A stretch of DNA of 64,000 bases from Micromonospora lupini (GTDB lineage Bacteria; Actinomycetota; Actinomycetes; Mycobacteriales; Micromonosporaceae). Where the stretch lies: positions 2,666,001 to 2,730,000 of the forward strand of contig NZ_JAPENL010000001.1 of assembly GCF_026342015.1 (NCBI RefSeq), read 5' to 3'. The stretch's first letter is position 1. Every line of letters begins with the position of its first letter. Below, in pieces: positions 17,569-26,480 of this stretch. Below the pieces are notes generated by a model. That model did no database searches. It saw nothing but the letters and a program-made list of their open reading frames with translations, and was not told where the DNA came from. Position numbers and translations under genes: made by a program.

Positions 17569-19221
17569 TCAGGCGACCGGTTCGCGGGCCGGGTCGGCGT
17601 CGCGCTCGGCGCCGGGGGTGACGCGGGGGTCGCCCTCGTCGGCGAAGTAGTCGTCAGGCGTGGTGCCGTCGACACCCTCGGGCGCCTTGGTGGCTCGCAG
17701 GATCAGCGTCAGCAGGGCGGCGACCGCCAGGTTGACGAGCACCGCCACGATGCCCACGTAGATCGTCTTGGGCGTGTCGAAGCCGAACTTCTCCAGCGGG
17801 AAAGCGGACCCGCCGAAGTGCTTCTTCGTCGGGCTGGCCACCTGGTAGAGCATCCACATGCCGAGCCCCATGCCGGCGACCCAGCCGACGATCAGGCCGG
17901 TGCGGTGGAACCAGCGGGTGTAGAGGCCCAGCGCCACGGCCGGCAGCGTCTGCAGGATGATCACGCCGCCGATGAGCTGAAGGTCGATCGAGAACTGCGG
18001 GTCGAGGAACACGATGCAGGCCACGGCCCCGACCTTGACCACCAGCGAGGTGATCTTCGAGACGTTCGCCTCCTGCGCCGGGCTGGCGTCCCGCTTCAGG
18101 TACTCCTTGTAGATGTTGCGGGTGAACAGGTTCGCCGCCGCGATCGACATGATCGCCGCGGGCACCAGCGCGCCGATGCCGATCGCCGCGTACGCGACGC
18201 CTGCGAACCAGTCCGGGAACTGCTGATCGAACAGCAGCGGCACGACCGTGTTGTTGTCGACGCTTCCCGCCGACGCTCCCGGCAGCGGCTTCACCCCGGC
18301 CGCGATGGCCATGTAGCCGAGCAACGCGATCAGACCGAGCAGCAGGCTGTACGCCGGCAGCGCCGACATGTTGCGCTTGATCACGTCGCGGTTCCGGCTG
18401 GCCAGCACGCCGGTGATGCTGTGCGGATAGAGGAACAGGGCCAGCGCCGAGCCGAACGCCAACGTGACGTACTGCAACTGGTTGTTGCCGTTGAGCAGGA
18501 TCCCGTCGTTCGGGTTCGGTGACGCCTGGAACTTCGCGTCCGCCGCGTCGAAGATGTCGCCCCAACCGCCGAGCTTGTACGGCAGGTAGATGACCGTCAC
18601 CAGGATCACGACGTAGATCAGGCTGTCCTTGACGAACGCGATAAGCGCCGGCGCGCGCAGCCCCGACTGGTAGGTGTAGGCGGCCAGGATGGCGAACGCG
18701 ATGATGATCGGCAGGTGCCGGGCCACGGTGCTCTCACCCGTCACGCCCATCGTCTTGAGGACCGCCTCGATGCCCACCAGTTGCAGCGCGATGTAGGGCA
18801 TCGTGGCGACGATGCCGGTGATCGCGATCAGCAACGCCAGCACCGGCGAGTCGAACCGCGTACGGACGAAGTCGGCCGGGGTGACGAAGCCGTGCCGGTG
18901 CGAGACCGACCAGAGCCGGATCAGCACCAGGAAGACCAGCGGGTAGACGACGATCGTGTACGGCACCGCGAAGAACCCGGCCGCCCCGGCGCCGAACATC
19001 AGCGCCGGCACCGCCACGAAGGTGTACGCGGTGTAGAGGTCACCGCCGACCAGGAACCAGGTGATCCAACCGCCGAAACTGCGCCCGCCCAGGCCCCACT
19101 CGTCGAGGTGCGCCATGTCCTTCGGCCGCCGCCAGCGCGCGGCCACGAAGCCCATCGCGCTGACCAGGAGGAACAGCAGGGAGAAGACGATGATCTCGGT
19201 GAGATGGTCGCGCCACATCAC
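17569..19221 (-). CDS. Sodium:solute symporter, monocarboxylate (MctP/MctC) type
   Basis: 550 aa, about 13 TM helices. SSS-family motifs include EWGLGGRSFGGWITWFLVGG near the N-terminus and the central YQSGLRAPALIAFVKD. The hydrophilic, acidic C-terminus is cytoplasmic. Symporters of this class with a DUF3311 partner take up acetate, propionate, pyruvate or lactate in other bacteria. The start has AAGGGAG upstream and two ATGs in tandem. The 55-bp gap to the DUF3311 gene contains GTGAGCGCGAGGAGTGAGC, which looks like a dispersed intergenic motif. Confidence 0.85.
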   Translation of the reverse strand: MMWRDHLTEIIVFSLLFLLVSAMGFVAARWRRPKDMAHLDEWGLGGRSFGGWITWFLVGGDLYTAYTFVAVPALMFGAGAAGFFAVPYTIVVYPLVFLVLIRLWSVSHRHGFVTPADFVRTRFDSPVLALLIAITGIVATMPYIALQLVGIEAVLKTMGVTGESTVARHLPIIIAFAILAAYTYQSGLRAPALIAFVKDSLIYVVILVTVIYLPYKLGGWGDIFDAADAKFQASPNPNDGILLNGNNQLQYVTLAFGSALALFLYPHSITGVLASRNRDVIKRNMSALPAYSLLLGLIALLGYMAIAAGVKPLPGASAGSVDNNTVVPLLFDQQFPDWFAGVAYAAIGIGALVPAAIMSIAAANLFTRNIYKEYLKRDASPAQEANVSKITSLVVKVGAVACIVFLDPQFSIDLQLIGGVIILQTLPAVALGLYTRWFHRTGLIVGWVAGMGLGMWMLYQVASPTKKHFGGSAFPLEKFGFDTPKTIYVGIVAVLVNLAVAALLTLILRATKAPEGVDGTTPDDYFADEGDPRVTPGAERDADPAREPVA

Positions 19222-19276
19222 TGAACTCCCTTCGTTCGCGACTGCGGGGCTCGCAAACCCGGCTCACTCCTCGCGC

Positions 19277-19528
19277 TCACCGGGACCCCCGCTTCTTCGT
19301 CATCTGGTAGACAAGCGTCGTCGTGGAGACGCCGAGCAGGATCCAGGCCAGTTGCAGCCAGTAGTAGCGCGGGAACCCGAAGATCCGGGGCGCGTCACCG
19401 TTGAAGAACGCCGGGATCAGCGGCACCACGATGGGGAGGAAGAGCAACCAGTTCCAGGGACTGTGGTCCTTCGCCCGGGTCGGCGCCGTGGTGGGCGCCT
19501 CCGGTTCCGGTGCAGGCATCTGACACAC
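19277..19528 (-). CDS. DUF3311 small membrane partner of the symporter
   Basis: 83 aa, two TM helices (WNWLLFLPIVVPLIPAFF and YYWLQLAWILLGVSTTTLVY) separated by a short loop containing RIFGFPRYYW. This is the DUF3311 pattern, a small protein regularly encoded just upstream of monocarboxylate SSS transporters and believed to be an accessory subunit. It is the first gene of the two-gene operon. The 156 bp upstream contain GC-rich CGCCGAACGGCG dyads that may terminate the neighbouring gene. Confidence 0.85.
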   Translation of the reverse strand: MCQMPAPEPEAPTTAPTRAKDHSPWNWLLFLPIVVPLIPAFFNGDAPRIFGFPRYYWLQLAWILLGVSTTTLVYQMTKKRGSR

Positions 19529-19684
19529 CTCCGGGGAGTCGTGGCACGCGATGTAACGGCCGGAGGCTACGACTCTGTGACCGCCGTCACGATCAGCGCG
19601 TGGACGGCTCTGCGCCGAACGGCGTGACGGCTGCGCCGAACGGCGCGACCGGCCGATCGGCCAGATGGGTTGGGGTGTGCCGGC

Positions 19685-20845
19685 TCAGAGGGCGGCGAGG
19701 TGCGCGGTGTCGTTTACCGTGCGTACCGCGATGCCGCCGTCGGGCCACAGGTCGAGCACCGAGATGCCGGCCGCGTCCAGGAAGAGCCGGTGCAGGAAGG
19801 CGTCGCTGGCGGCGAGGGCGTCGCGCAGCGCCAGCTTGATCGGCGAGACGTGCGAGACGACCACCACGGTCTCCCCGGGGTACGCCTTCGGCAGCGCGTC
19901 GACGACCCGGTGGACGCGTTCGGCCACCTGGGTGAACGACTCACCGCCCGGCGGGGCGATCCGCGGGGAGGCGAGCCAGGCGTCCATCTCCCCCGGCCAC
20001 TGCTGGCGTACCTCGGCGAAGGTGCGCCCCTCCCACTGGCCGAAGTCGCACTCGATCAGGTCGGCCTCGGTGCGCACCGGCACGTCACCGAGCGCCCCGG
20101 CGATCGCGGCTGCGGTGGCCGTACACCGGGACAGGGGTGAACTGAGCACGGCCGCGACGGACGGGGCCAGCCCGGCCACCCGGGCGCCTGTGGCGCGGGC
20201 CTGGGCCCGGCCGCGCTCGGAGAGCGGCACGTCGCCGCGGCCGGAGTAGCGGCCCTGCTCGGTGTACGCGGTCTCGCCGTGCCGCACGAGGATCAGTCGG
20301 GTGGCCGTGAAGCTCGGACGCGGCTCCCACGAGGCCGGCGCGGTCGCCGGGTCGCTGCCCGTCGACGCGCCCCCGGCCGGGGCGCTGGCCGAGGCCGGCG
20401 CCCCGAGGGAGGCCGGCGGCGGCGTGGGTCGGCCGGCGGCGGCGTCCATGGCGGCGTTGGCGAGCGCGTCGGCGTGCCGGTTCTGCTCGCGGGGGATCCA
20501 GGTGAAGCGGACCGCGCCGAAGCGGCCCACGAGCGTGGCCGCCTGGGCGGCGAGCGGGCGCAGGCCCGGGTGCTTGATCTGCCACCGGCCGCACATCTGC
20601 TCGACCACCAGCTTGGAGTCCATCCGGACGTCCACCTCGGCGGCGCCCACCTCGGCGGCGGCCCGCAGACCGGCGATCAGACCCTGGTACTCGGCGACGT
20701 TGTTGGTCGCCGTGCCCAGCGACTCGGAGCGCTCGGCGAGCACCTCGCCGGTCTCCGAGTCACGCACCACCGCGCCGTAGCCGGCCGGCCCCGGATTGCC
20801 CCGGGACCCGCCGTCGGCCTCGACGACGACCACGCGCGGCGCCAC
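19685..20845 (-). CDS. Bifunctional RNase H / histidine (acid) phosphatase
   Basis: 386 aa. Residues ~1-135 are type I RNase H: EADGGSRGNPGPAGYGAV with the first Asp, NNVAEYQGL with the Glu, and VRMDSKLVVEQ with the second Asp. A Pro/Ala linker follows. Residues ~190-386 are a CobC-like phosphatase: LVRHGETAYTEQGRYSGR (phosphohistidine), SPLSRC, ECDFGQWEG and VVSHVSPIK. This fusion matches mycobacterial Rv2228c, where the domains act on RNA/DNA hybrids and on a phosphate ester of the alpha-ribazole type. Its stop lies 3 bp upstream of the next coding region's end. Confidence 0.92.
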   Translation of the reverse strand: MAPRVVVVEADGGSRGNPGPAGYGAVVRDSETGEVLAERSESLGTATNNVAEYQGLIAGLRAAAEVGAAEVDVRMDSKLVVEQMCGRWQIKHPGLRPLAAQAATLVGRFGAVRFTWIPREQNRHADALANAAMDAAAGRPTPPPASLGAPASASAPAGGASTGSDPATAPASWEPRPSFTATRLILVRHGETAYTEQGRYSGRGDVPLSERGRAQARATGARVAGLAPSVAAVLSSPLSRCTATAAAIAGALGDVPVRTEADLIECDFGQWEGRTFAEVRQQWPGEMDAWLASPRIAPPGGESFTQVAERVHRVVDALPKAYPGETVVVVSHVSPIKLALRDALAASDAFLHRLFLDAAGISVLDLWPDGGIAVRTVNDTAHLAAL

Positions 20846-20848
20846 GAC

Positions 20849-21586
20849 CTACAGGCCCGACTCGTTGGTACGGACCATGATCCGCCGGCAGTCCTCGCAG
20901 CGGACCACGTCGTCGGGGGCGGCCTTGCGGATGCGGGCCAGGTCGGCGCCGGAGAGGTCCAGCCGGCAGCCGCCGCAGCGGCCCGCGGTGAGCAGGGCAG
21001 CGCCCAAACCGGTGTCCGCGCGGATCTTGTCGTAGAGGGTGACCAGCTCGGCGGGGAGGTCGGCCGCGAGCGGCTGCCGGGCGCCCCGCTTGAACTCCTC
21101 CTCCTTGGCGATCTCGGCCAACGCGTCGTCGCGGCGCTGCTCGGTGGCGGCACGCTTCTCCCGGGTGTCGGCCAGCCGCTGCTCCACGCCGTCCAGTACG
21201 CCCTGCGCGGTCTCCCGCTGCTCCATCAGCTCCAGCTCGGCGTCCTCCAGGTCACCCTGACGCCGGTTCAGCGAGGCCAGCTCGTGCTGGAGCGCCTCCA
21301 GCTCCCGGGCCGGGCCGGTGCCGGCGGCGAGCCGGTTCTGGTCCTTCTCCTTGCGGGCCCGCACCTGCTCGACGTCCTTCTCCAGGCGGGCGATGTCCCG
21401 GTCCAGATCGTCGACCGCCACCTGGGCGCGAACCCGCTCGTCCTCCAGCGACGACAGCTCCCGGGCCTGCGCCTCCAGCTCGGCCCGCTCCGGCAGCGAC
21501 CGGCGGCGGTGCGCGAGCTGGGCGAGGTTGGTGTCGATCGCCTGAAGGTCGAGCAGGCGGCGCTGGACCTGGGGGTCAGCCTTCAC
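20849..21586 (-). CDS. Zinc-ribbon coiled-coil protein (Rv2229c/CdsZ-like)
   Basis: 245 aa from GTG 21586 with AAGGAG seven bases upstream. Residues ~10-180 form a long coiled coil rich in Glu, Arg and Leu. The C-terminus holds a four-Cys zinc ribbon, CGGC ... CEDC, ~22 residues apart. This is the C4-type zinc ribbon family encoded beside NIF3 and RNase H in actinobacteria. Related proteins have been proposed as RNA or ribosome-associated factors. It overlaps the upstream NIF3 gene by 11 bp. Confidence 0.9.
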   Translation of the reverse strand: MKADPQVQRRLLDLQAIDTNLAQLAHRRRSLPERAELEAQARELSSLEDERVRAQVAVDDLDRDIARLEKDVEQVRARKEKDQNRLAAGTGPARELEALQHELASLNRRQGDLEDAELELMEQRETAQGVLDGVEQRLADTREKRAATEQRRDDALAEIAKEEEFKRGARQPLAADLPAELVTLYDKIRADTGLGAALLTAGRCGGCRLDLSGADLARIRKAAPDDVVRCEDCRRIMVRTNESGL

Positions 21587-22448
21587 GGTCGGGCTCCTTG
21601 TCGTCCACAACGGGTGCGGCGGCGTGCACGGTCCACGGGTCGGTGTCCAGGTCGGACACCAGCGTCTCGACGCCCGGCGCCTCTCGGAGGAGGGCGGCCA
21701 GGTCGTCCAGCCACGGTCGTTCGGTCGCCCAGTGGGCGGCGTCGATCAGGGCGGGACCATCGGCGGCGAGGTGCTCGCTGGCCGGATGGTGCCGCAGGTC
21801 GGAGGTGAGAAACGCGTCCACCCCGGCGGCGGTCGCGGCGCCGAGGAAGCTGTCCCCCGACCCGCCGCTGACGGCGAGGGTACGAACCATACGCCCGGGA
21901 TCCCCCGCGGCGCGAACTCCCCAGGACGTGACGGGAAGCACGGCGGCGGCGTGCCGGGTCAGCTCGGCGAGGGTCATCGGACGGGGCAGCTCCCCGATCC
22001 GGCCGATGCCCCGGTCGTCGCCATGGGCGGCCGAGCCGGTCGCCGGCCGTTGCAACGGGCGCAGCCCGGTCAGGCCGAACCGGGCAGCGAGAGCGTCGGA
22101 GACGCCTGGGGACGCCACGTCGGCGTTGGTGTGCGCCACGTACAGGGCCACGCCGGCCCGGATGAGCTGGTGGACGATCCGCCCCTTGACTGTCGTCGGG
22201 GCGACCGACGAGACCCCCCGCAGCAGCAGTGGGTGATGCGCGACGATCATGTCCGCGCCGACCGCCAGCGCCTCGGCGACCGTCTCGGGCACCACGTCGA
22301 CCACGCAGAGCACCCGGCGGACCGGGGCGGTCGGCTCGCCGAGCACCAGGCCGACGCGGTCCCACTCCTCGGCCCAGCTCGGCGGATAGCGCCGTTCCAA
22401 CTCGGCGACCACGTCCGTCACCGTGGCTGTGGATGCGCTGATGCTCAC
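21576..22448 (-). CDS. NIF3-like dinuclear metal centre protein
   Basis: 290 aa. NIF3 signatures: WDRVGLVLGEP, IVAHHPLLLRGVSSV (metal ligands His-His), HTNADVASPGVSDALA, and DAFLTSDLRHHPASEH plus IDAAHWATERPW near the end. The family forms toroidal hexamers with a two-metal site and possible GTP cyclohydrolase-related or nuclease-like activity; the role is unsettled. First gene of the three-gene operon with the zinc-ribbon protein and RNase H/phosphatase. Confidence 0.92.
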   Translation of the reverse strand: MSISASTATVTDVVAELERRYPPSWAEEWDRVGLVLGEPTAPVRRVLCVVDVVPETVAEALAVGADMIVAHHPLLLRGVSSVAPTTVKGRIVHQLIRAGVALYVAHTNADVASPGVSDALAARFGLTGLRPLQRPATGSAAHGDDRGIGRIGELPRPMTLAELTRHAAAVLPVTSWGVRAAGDPGRMVRTLAVSGGSGDSFLGAATAAGVDAFLTSDLRHHPASEHLAADGPALIDAAHWATERPWLDDLAALLREAPGVETLVSDLDTDPWTVHAAAPVVDDKEPDREG

Positions 22449-22543
22449 GGCGGGCCAGCTTACCGGCGCGGGGAGCTTCGGGCGGCGACGCCCGGCCCGG
22501 CCGCGCCGGTCCAGTCGACCCGGCCGAGGCGACCTCCGGACGC

Positions 22544-23119
22544 TCAGGCGGCCCGGTACGCGACGGTCCGCAGCGCGGCCAGCGGCATCTGCCAGGGGAA
22601 CGCGTGCAGATGCTGCTCACCCGTTCCCGGCGGGTGCAGGGCGACCACATGGTCGCCGAAGAGCACAGTGACGCCCCAGTCGGCCAGCCGGGCCACACCG
22701 GCCCGGAACGCCGGGTGGGCGGCCATCGCCACATTCGTGTACGGCACCGCGACGATCGGAACGCCCTTGCCCTGCGCCTCGACGAGCAACCCGAGAGCGA
22801 GGGTGTCGGCGATGCCGGCTGCCCACTTGTTCACCGTGTTCACCGTCGCCGGGCAGACGATCATGGCGTCGGCCGGCGGCAGCACGTCCGGGTCGCCGGG
22901 GTTCTTGTAGTGCGTCCGCACCGGGTGGCCGGTCTGCCGGACCAGGGCCGGCTGGTCGACGAACTTGGCGCCGTCCGGCGTGGTGACCACGCAGACGTCC
23001 CAGTCGTCCGACTGGGCCAGCTCGACCAGGCGACCGACGTGGCGGGCCAGCGGCGAGCCGCAGGCGATGACGTAGAGCACCGCACGGTGCTCGCTGGTGC
23101 GTGGTGCGCCGGTCATCAC
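22544..23119 (-). CDS. Flavoprotein (HFCD/phosphopantothenoylcysteine decarboxylase-like)
   Basis: 191 aa. Flavin-binding decarboxylase fold: LYVIACGSPLARHV at the start, VVTTPDGAKFVD, DAMIVCPATVNTVNKWAAGI (the FMN/catalytic loop) and VPIVAVPYTNVAM. Proteins of this sort decarboxylate cysteine-like thiol groups. It lies 13 bp downstream of the XRE/TPR regulator and probably shares its transcript. Substrate unknown. Confidence 0.82.
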   Translation of the reverse strand: MMTGAPRTSEHRAVLYVIACGSPLARHVGRLVELAQSDDWDVCVVTTPDGAKFVDQPALVRQTGHPVRTHYKNPGDPDVLPPADAMIVCPATVNTVNKWAAGIADTLALGLLVEAQGKGVPIVAVPYTNVAMAAHPAFRAGVARLADWGVTVLFGDHVVALHPPGTGEQHLHAFPWQMPLAALRTVAYRAA

Positions 23120-23132
23120 GCCGGCTCCGCGC

Positions 23133-24359
23133 TCATACCCCTACTCCCATGTGCTCAGCCAACTCCGCTATCGGAGAAGGCGGCGCACCACGTGTGCGAC
23201 GAAGGACGTCCGACATCACCTCGTGGGCGATCGGCCGGCAGCGGATCTCCGACGGCGCGAGCCGATCGCCGAGCAGCAGCATCTCGCCGGCGTTCGCCAC
23301 GTCGCCGATCTGGGCGTACCCCCGGGCGATGTCGAGCAGGTGGTGGGCGCGGCGCTCGGGCAGCAGCGCGTTGAACGCGGGCTCCACGATGCGTACGTGC
23401 ACCTCGACCGCGCGGCCTCCGTCGCCCAGCTCGACCGCGGCGGCAGCCCGGTGCAGCTCGACGTTCGTCGGGCCGAACGAGGTCCAGTAGTGGTTGTGGT
23501 CGCCGCCGAGCAGGGTGGCGGCCTCCTGCGCACAGTTGATCAGGTCGTCGACGCTCGCCGAGTCGCCGATCCGGGACGCGGCCATCGCCCCCTGCAACAG
23601 CAGCATCCCGTAGACGGACAGCCGGGCCGGGGAGACCTCGTTGCTGCCGCCGGGCGCCAGCCGGTTGGCGATCTGGACGTTCAGCTCAAGCGCCGGCCGG
23701 GCCCGGCCCATGGCGACCAGGGCGTTGCAGACCCGGGTCGTGGCGATGCCGGCCAGCAGCGGATCGTCGGCCCGCTGGGCCACCGCCATCGACCGGTCGG
23801 CGGCCAGCCAGGCCAGCTCGAACTCGCCGAGCTTGCGCAGCACCGACGAGGCGATCTGGTAGACCTGCCCGAGCAGGTGGGCCGCCTCCGGCGCCTGCGT
23901 TCCCCCGTACGCGGCGTCGGCCGCCTGAGCGTCGCGCAGCAGCTTCGGCAGCGCCCGGGTGAGCATCCCGTAGCGGCCGTACTGGTAGGTGAGCCAGGCG
24001 TGGTTGACGGCCTTGCGCATGTCGTCGAGCGGAGGCGGGTACGGCACGGCGTCGAAGTAGGCGCTCATCGAGTCGTACCGCTCCAGGGCCGCTCGGATCT
24101 CCTGCACCTCGACCTGGTCGATGCAGTTCAGCGCGTCGGTACGCCGCTCCGGGTCCCGGCCCATCAGCAACTGGACGTCCATCTGGAGGATGTCGGCGAT
24201 CTCGTAGAGGACGGAGAACTTGTCCAGCCGGCGGACGCCCCGCTCGACCTTGTCCACCCAGCTCTTCGACTTGCCGAGGCGGTCGGCGAAGACCTGCTGC
24301 GACATCTTGCGTCGCCCCCGCCAGTAGGCCACTCGCCGCCCAATGGGTAGCTCGTCCAT
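23133..24359 (-). CDS. XRE regulator with TPR-like sensor domain
   Basis: 408 aa. HTH ~5-65 (MSQQVFADRLGKSKSWVDKV), followed by helical TPR-like pairs through the rest, as in many actinobacterial XRE/TPR regulators. The frame runs directly into the flavoprotein gene, and it diverges from the primase-like gene at 24609. The 250-bp intergenic region is the presumed control site, but no clear operator was found in it. Confidence 0.85.
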   Translation of the reverse strand: MDELPIGRRVAYWRGRRKMSQQVFADRLGKSKSWVDKVERGVRRLDKFSVLYEIADILQMDVQLLMGRDPERRTDALNCIDQVEVQEIRAALERYDSMSAYFDAVPYPPPLDDMRKAVNHAWLTYQYGRYGMLTRALPKLLRDAQAADAAYGGTQAPEAAHLLGQVYQIASSVLRKLGEFELAWLAADRSMAVAQRADDPLLAGIATTRVCNALVAMGRARPALELNVQIANRLAPGGSNEVSPARLSVYGMLLLQGAMAASRIGDSASVDDLINCAQEAATLLGGDHNHYWTSFGPTNVELHRAAAAVELGDGGRAVEVHVRIVEPAFNALLPERRAHHLLDIARGYAQIGDVANAGEMLLLGDRLAPSEIRCRPIAHEVMSDVLRRTRGAPPSPIAELAEHMGVGV

Positions 24360-24608
24360 CTCCCCATCCCTCCCCTGCCGCCGCCACCCATCGGGCGCCG
24401 ACGATGTCCGCGGGTGCGGCGATCAGTCGTCCGTCTTGAAGTTTTCGCTGGTCGCACAGCCTGTACGTCAGTCGGACAGCCAGTCCTCGTAACTTTCGTG
24501 CAAGTTGCACGAGCCGTTCGTCAACCTCAACGATCGTGGGTTACGGCAGTGACGGTGCTCGACATGCGACCTGGCGTTCGCCGGGCCCAACGAGGGGAGA
24601 TGGCACAC

Positions 24609-25280
24609 ATGTGGGGGAACGTCGTACCGCGCGTCGCCGAACTGTCGCCGCTGGAACGCGTCCGGCTGCGCCGGGTCGCCATCCGGTACGCCGTACACGG
24701 CTGGGAGGTGACGCCGGGCGCCTGCCTCGCCCGCAGCAGGTTCGTGTGCGGTCGGGCCGGCTGCCCCACTGTGGGTTGCCACCCCGCCCTGGAGAACTGG
24801 GAGCTGGCCGCCACCACCGACCCGGCCCGGGTCGCCACCTGGTGGCGCACCCGCCCGCACGGCGTGCTGCTGCCCACCGGTCGGACCTTCGACGTGCTGG
24901 AGGTGCCCGCCCACCTCGGCCGGCACGTGCTCGACGCCGTGCAGGTCCACCCGGCCGGCACCGGCGTACGCGGGCCCGTGCTTGTCACGCCCACCGGCCG
25001 CTGGATGTTCCTGGTCCGCCCCGGCGACCCGCTCCGACCGGAGTTGGAGCACTGCTTCCACGTCGTCCGGCACGGGCCCGGCTCGTGGATCCCGGCGCCA
25101 CCCACCCGGCTGCCCGAGGGGACCGTCCGCTGGGCGGTCGCCCCGGAGCAGGCCCGCTGGCAGCTCCCCGACTCCTACCTGGTGCAGAACACCCTGATCG
25201 AGGCGCTGCGGGCCAGCGGGGTGACGCTCGCACCCGACCTGCTCCCCGGTCACCTGCCGCTGCCCCGCCGGGGTAGGTGA
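24609..25280 (+). CDS. Protein with a bifunctional primase/polymerase-like N-terminal fold
   Basis: 223 aa. Contains ALRYAVHGWEVTPGA-type motif (IRYAVHGWEVTPGACLA), a Cys cluster around CGRAGCPTVGCHP, WWRTRPHGVLLPTGRTFDVL and GPVLVTPTGRWMFLV. These match the prim-pol N-terminal domain found in actinobacterial regulatory pairs. The catalytic acidic residues are reduced (DVLEVP where DVLDID-type is expected), so it may be non-catalytic. The ATG at 24609 has GGGGAGA eight bases upstream; 24600 is the alternative. It pairs divergently with the XRE/TPR gene. Confidence 0.7.
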   Translation: MWGNVVPRVAELSPLERVRLRRVAIRYAVHGWEVTPGACLARSRFVCGRAGCPTVGCHPALENWELAATTDPARVATWWRTRPHGVLLPTGRTFDVLEVPAHLGRHVLDAVQVHPAGTGVRGPVLVTPTGRWMFLVRPGDPLRPELEHCFHVVRHGPGSWIPAPPTRLPEGTVRWAVAPEQARWQLPDSYLVQNTLIEALRASGVTLAPDLLPGHLPLPRRGR

Positions 25281-25385
25281 ACCGGCCCCGGCCGACGATT
25301 CGATCCGGTGACCGACAGCGTCGCCGGGCGGCCGGCGCTCGTTGAGCAGGTGACAGCGCGAAAGCGCGCCACGAACGGGGGAACG

Positions 25386-25547
25386 ATGTCCACACACGAC
25401 AGGTCGCCGTATCCCGGCGGCACCGAACCGCCCCGTCGCAGCCACCCGCGCCACCGTTGGGCGGGCACCCGCCCGGCCGGCTCGCGCCCCGGGCGGCCCC
25501 GCCCCACCGGTACCCGCCCCGCCGGCACCCATCGCCCGCTGCGTTAG
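25386..25547 (+). CDS. Short Arg/Pro-rich hypothetical protein ending in a MITE terminus
   Basis: 53 aa from ATG 25386, G-rich segment upstream. Composition is Pro, Arg, Gly and Thr with no recognised domain. Its stop TAG is the first base triplet at the left end of the MITE-like element, so its original 3' end may have been replaced. It may be spurious. Confidence 0.3.
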   Translation: MSTHDRSPYPGGTEPPRRSHPRHRWAGTRPAGSRPGRPRPTGTRPAGTHRPLR

Positions 25548-25711
25548 GGCCGGTTTCATAAGGACTGGCCGGCCTGCGGCGGGCCCGGACGACGACCGGC
25601 GGCGTTGCGGTTCCGTCCGGATACAACATCGGTATCCGAACGAAACCGCGCCTTGCCGGATCGCCGCCCGGACTCCACCTCGGCTCGACCGTCCTTATGA
25701 AACCGGCCCTA
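25545..25711. mobile_element. MITE-like element, 167 bp, perfect terminal inverted repeats
   Basis: TA-GGGCCGGTTTCATAAGGAC (25545-25565) is matched perfectly, inverted, at 25691-25711. Both ends are bordered by TA, compatible with a TA target duplication as for IS630/Tc1- or some IS5-type elements. There is no coding capacity inside. Each end supplies a stop codon: TAG for the short plus-strand ORF and TAG for the minus-strand apbE-like gene. It therefore lies exactly between two convergent reading frames. Confidence 0.8.
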
Positions 25712-26467
25712 GACCGTCAGCGGGAGTGCTGTGGAGTGGAACTGGCGGGCGTCGTCGGTGACGACCGCGTGCGTGTGGTCGCCGAGACGGTCCAGCCAGC
25801 CGATCCCCGCCGCTCCCATGGCCAGGGCGGCGGTGGCGTAGGCGTCGGCGACGCCGAGGTCGCTGCCGACCACTGTCACCGAGCGCAGCCCGCTGGCCGG
25901 CGCGCCCCGGCGGGGGTCCAGCACGTGCCGGCCGCGCTCGTACACGCCGGAGGTGGCCACGGCCAGGTCGGTGCCGGCAAGCACCAGACACGTCGCCATC
26001 GCGTCCCAGGGGTGCCGGATGCCGATCCGCCACGGCTCACCGGCCGGCGAGAAGCCACGGACGCGTACGTCGCCGCCGGCGTTGACACAGTGGTTCGCCG
26101 CGCCGGCGGCGAGCAGCCGGTCGGAGGCGACCTGCGCCGCCCAGCCCTTCACGAACCCGGACGGGTCGAGCCGTCCGGTGGCGTACGCGTCGAAGAACCC
26201 GTCGGTGGCGCCCCACAGGTCGGCGCACGCCTCCAGCACGAAGCGCAGGTCAGTCGACGCCTCGGAGAGCAGCACCTCGCCCCTGTCGAAGCGGCACACC
26301 TCGCTGTCGTCCTTGTACGTGCTGAACCGGGCGTCGACCTCGCGCATCCAGGCGAAGACCTCGTCGGCCAGCTCGTGCAGCCGGGCGGGGGGCAGGTCGT
26401 CGGCGAGGTCCAGGGTGATCGCCGTACCCATGATCTGCTCGACCCGGCACAGCCCGGGTCGGATCAT
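25709..26467 (-). CDS. apbE: FAD:protein FMN transferase (ApbE)
   Basis: 252 aa (ATG 26467; GTG 26479 is a possible earlier start). ApbE features: MGTAITLDLADD, FSTYKDDSEVCRFDRG, DPSGFVKGWAAQ, VNAGGDVRVRG, and DPRRGAPASGLRSVTVVG with the C-terminal Mg/FAD site and a region with DAYATAALAMG. ApbE attaches FMN through a phosphoester to Thr/Ser of exported proteins; the FMN-binding protein encoded next door is the natural substrate. Last gene of the five-gene operon. Its stop codon lies in the MITE terminus. Confidence 0.92.
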   Translation of the reverse strand: MIRPGLCRVEQIMGTAITLDLADDLPPARLHELADEVFAWMREVDARFSTYKDDSEVCRFDRGEVLLSEASTDLRFVLEACADLWGATDGFFDAYATGRLDPSGFVKGWAAQVASDRLLAAGAANHCVNAGGDVRVRGFSPAGEPWRIGIRHPWDAMATCLVLAGTDLAVATSGVYERGRHVLDPRRGAPASGLRSVTVVGSDLGVADAYATAALAMGAAGIGWLDRLGDHTHAVVTDDARQFHSTALPLTV

Positions 26468-26480
26468 CGCCGCCGGCACG

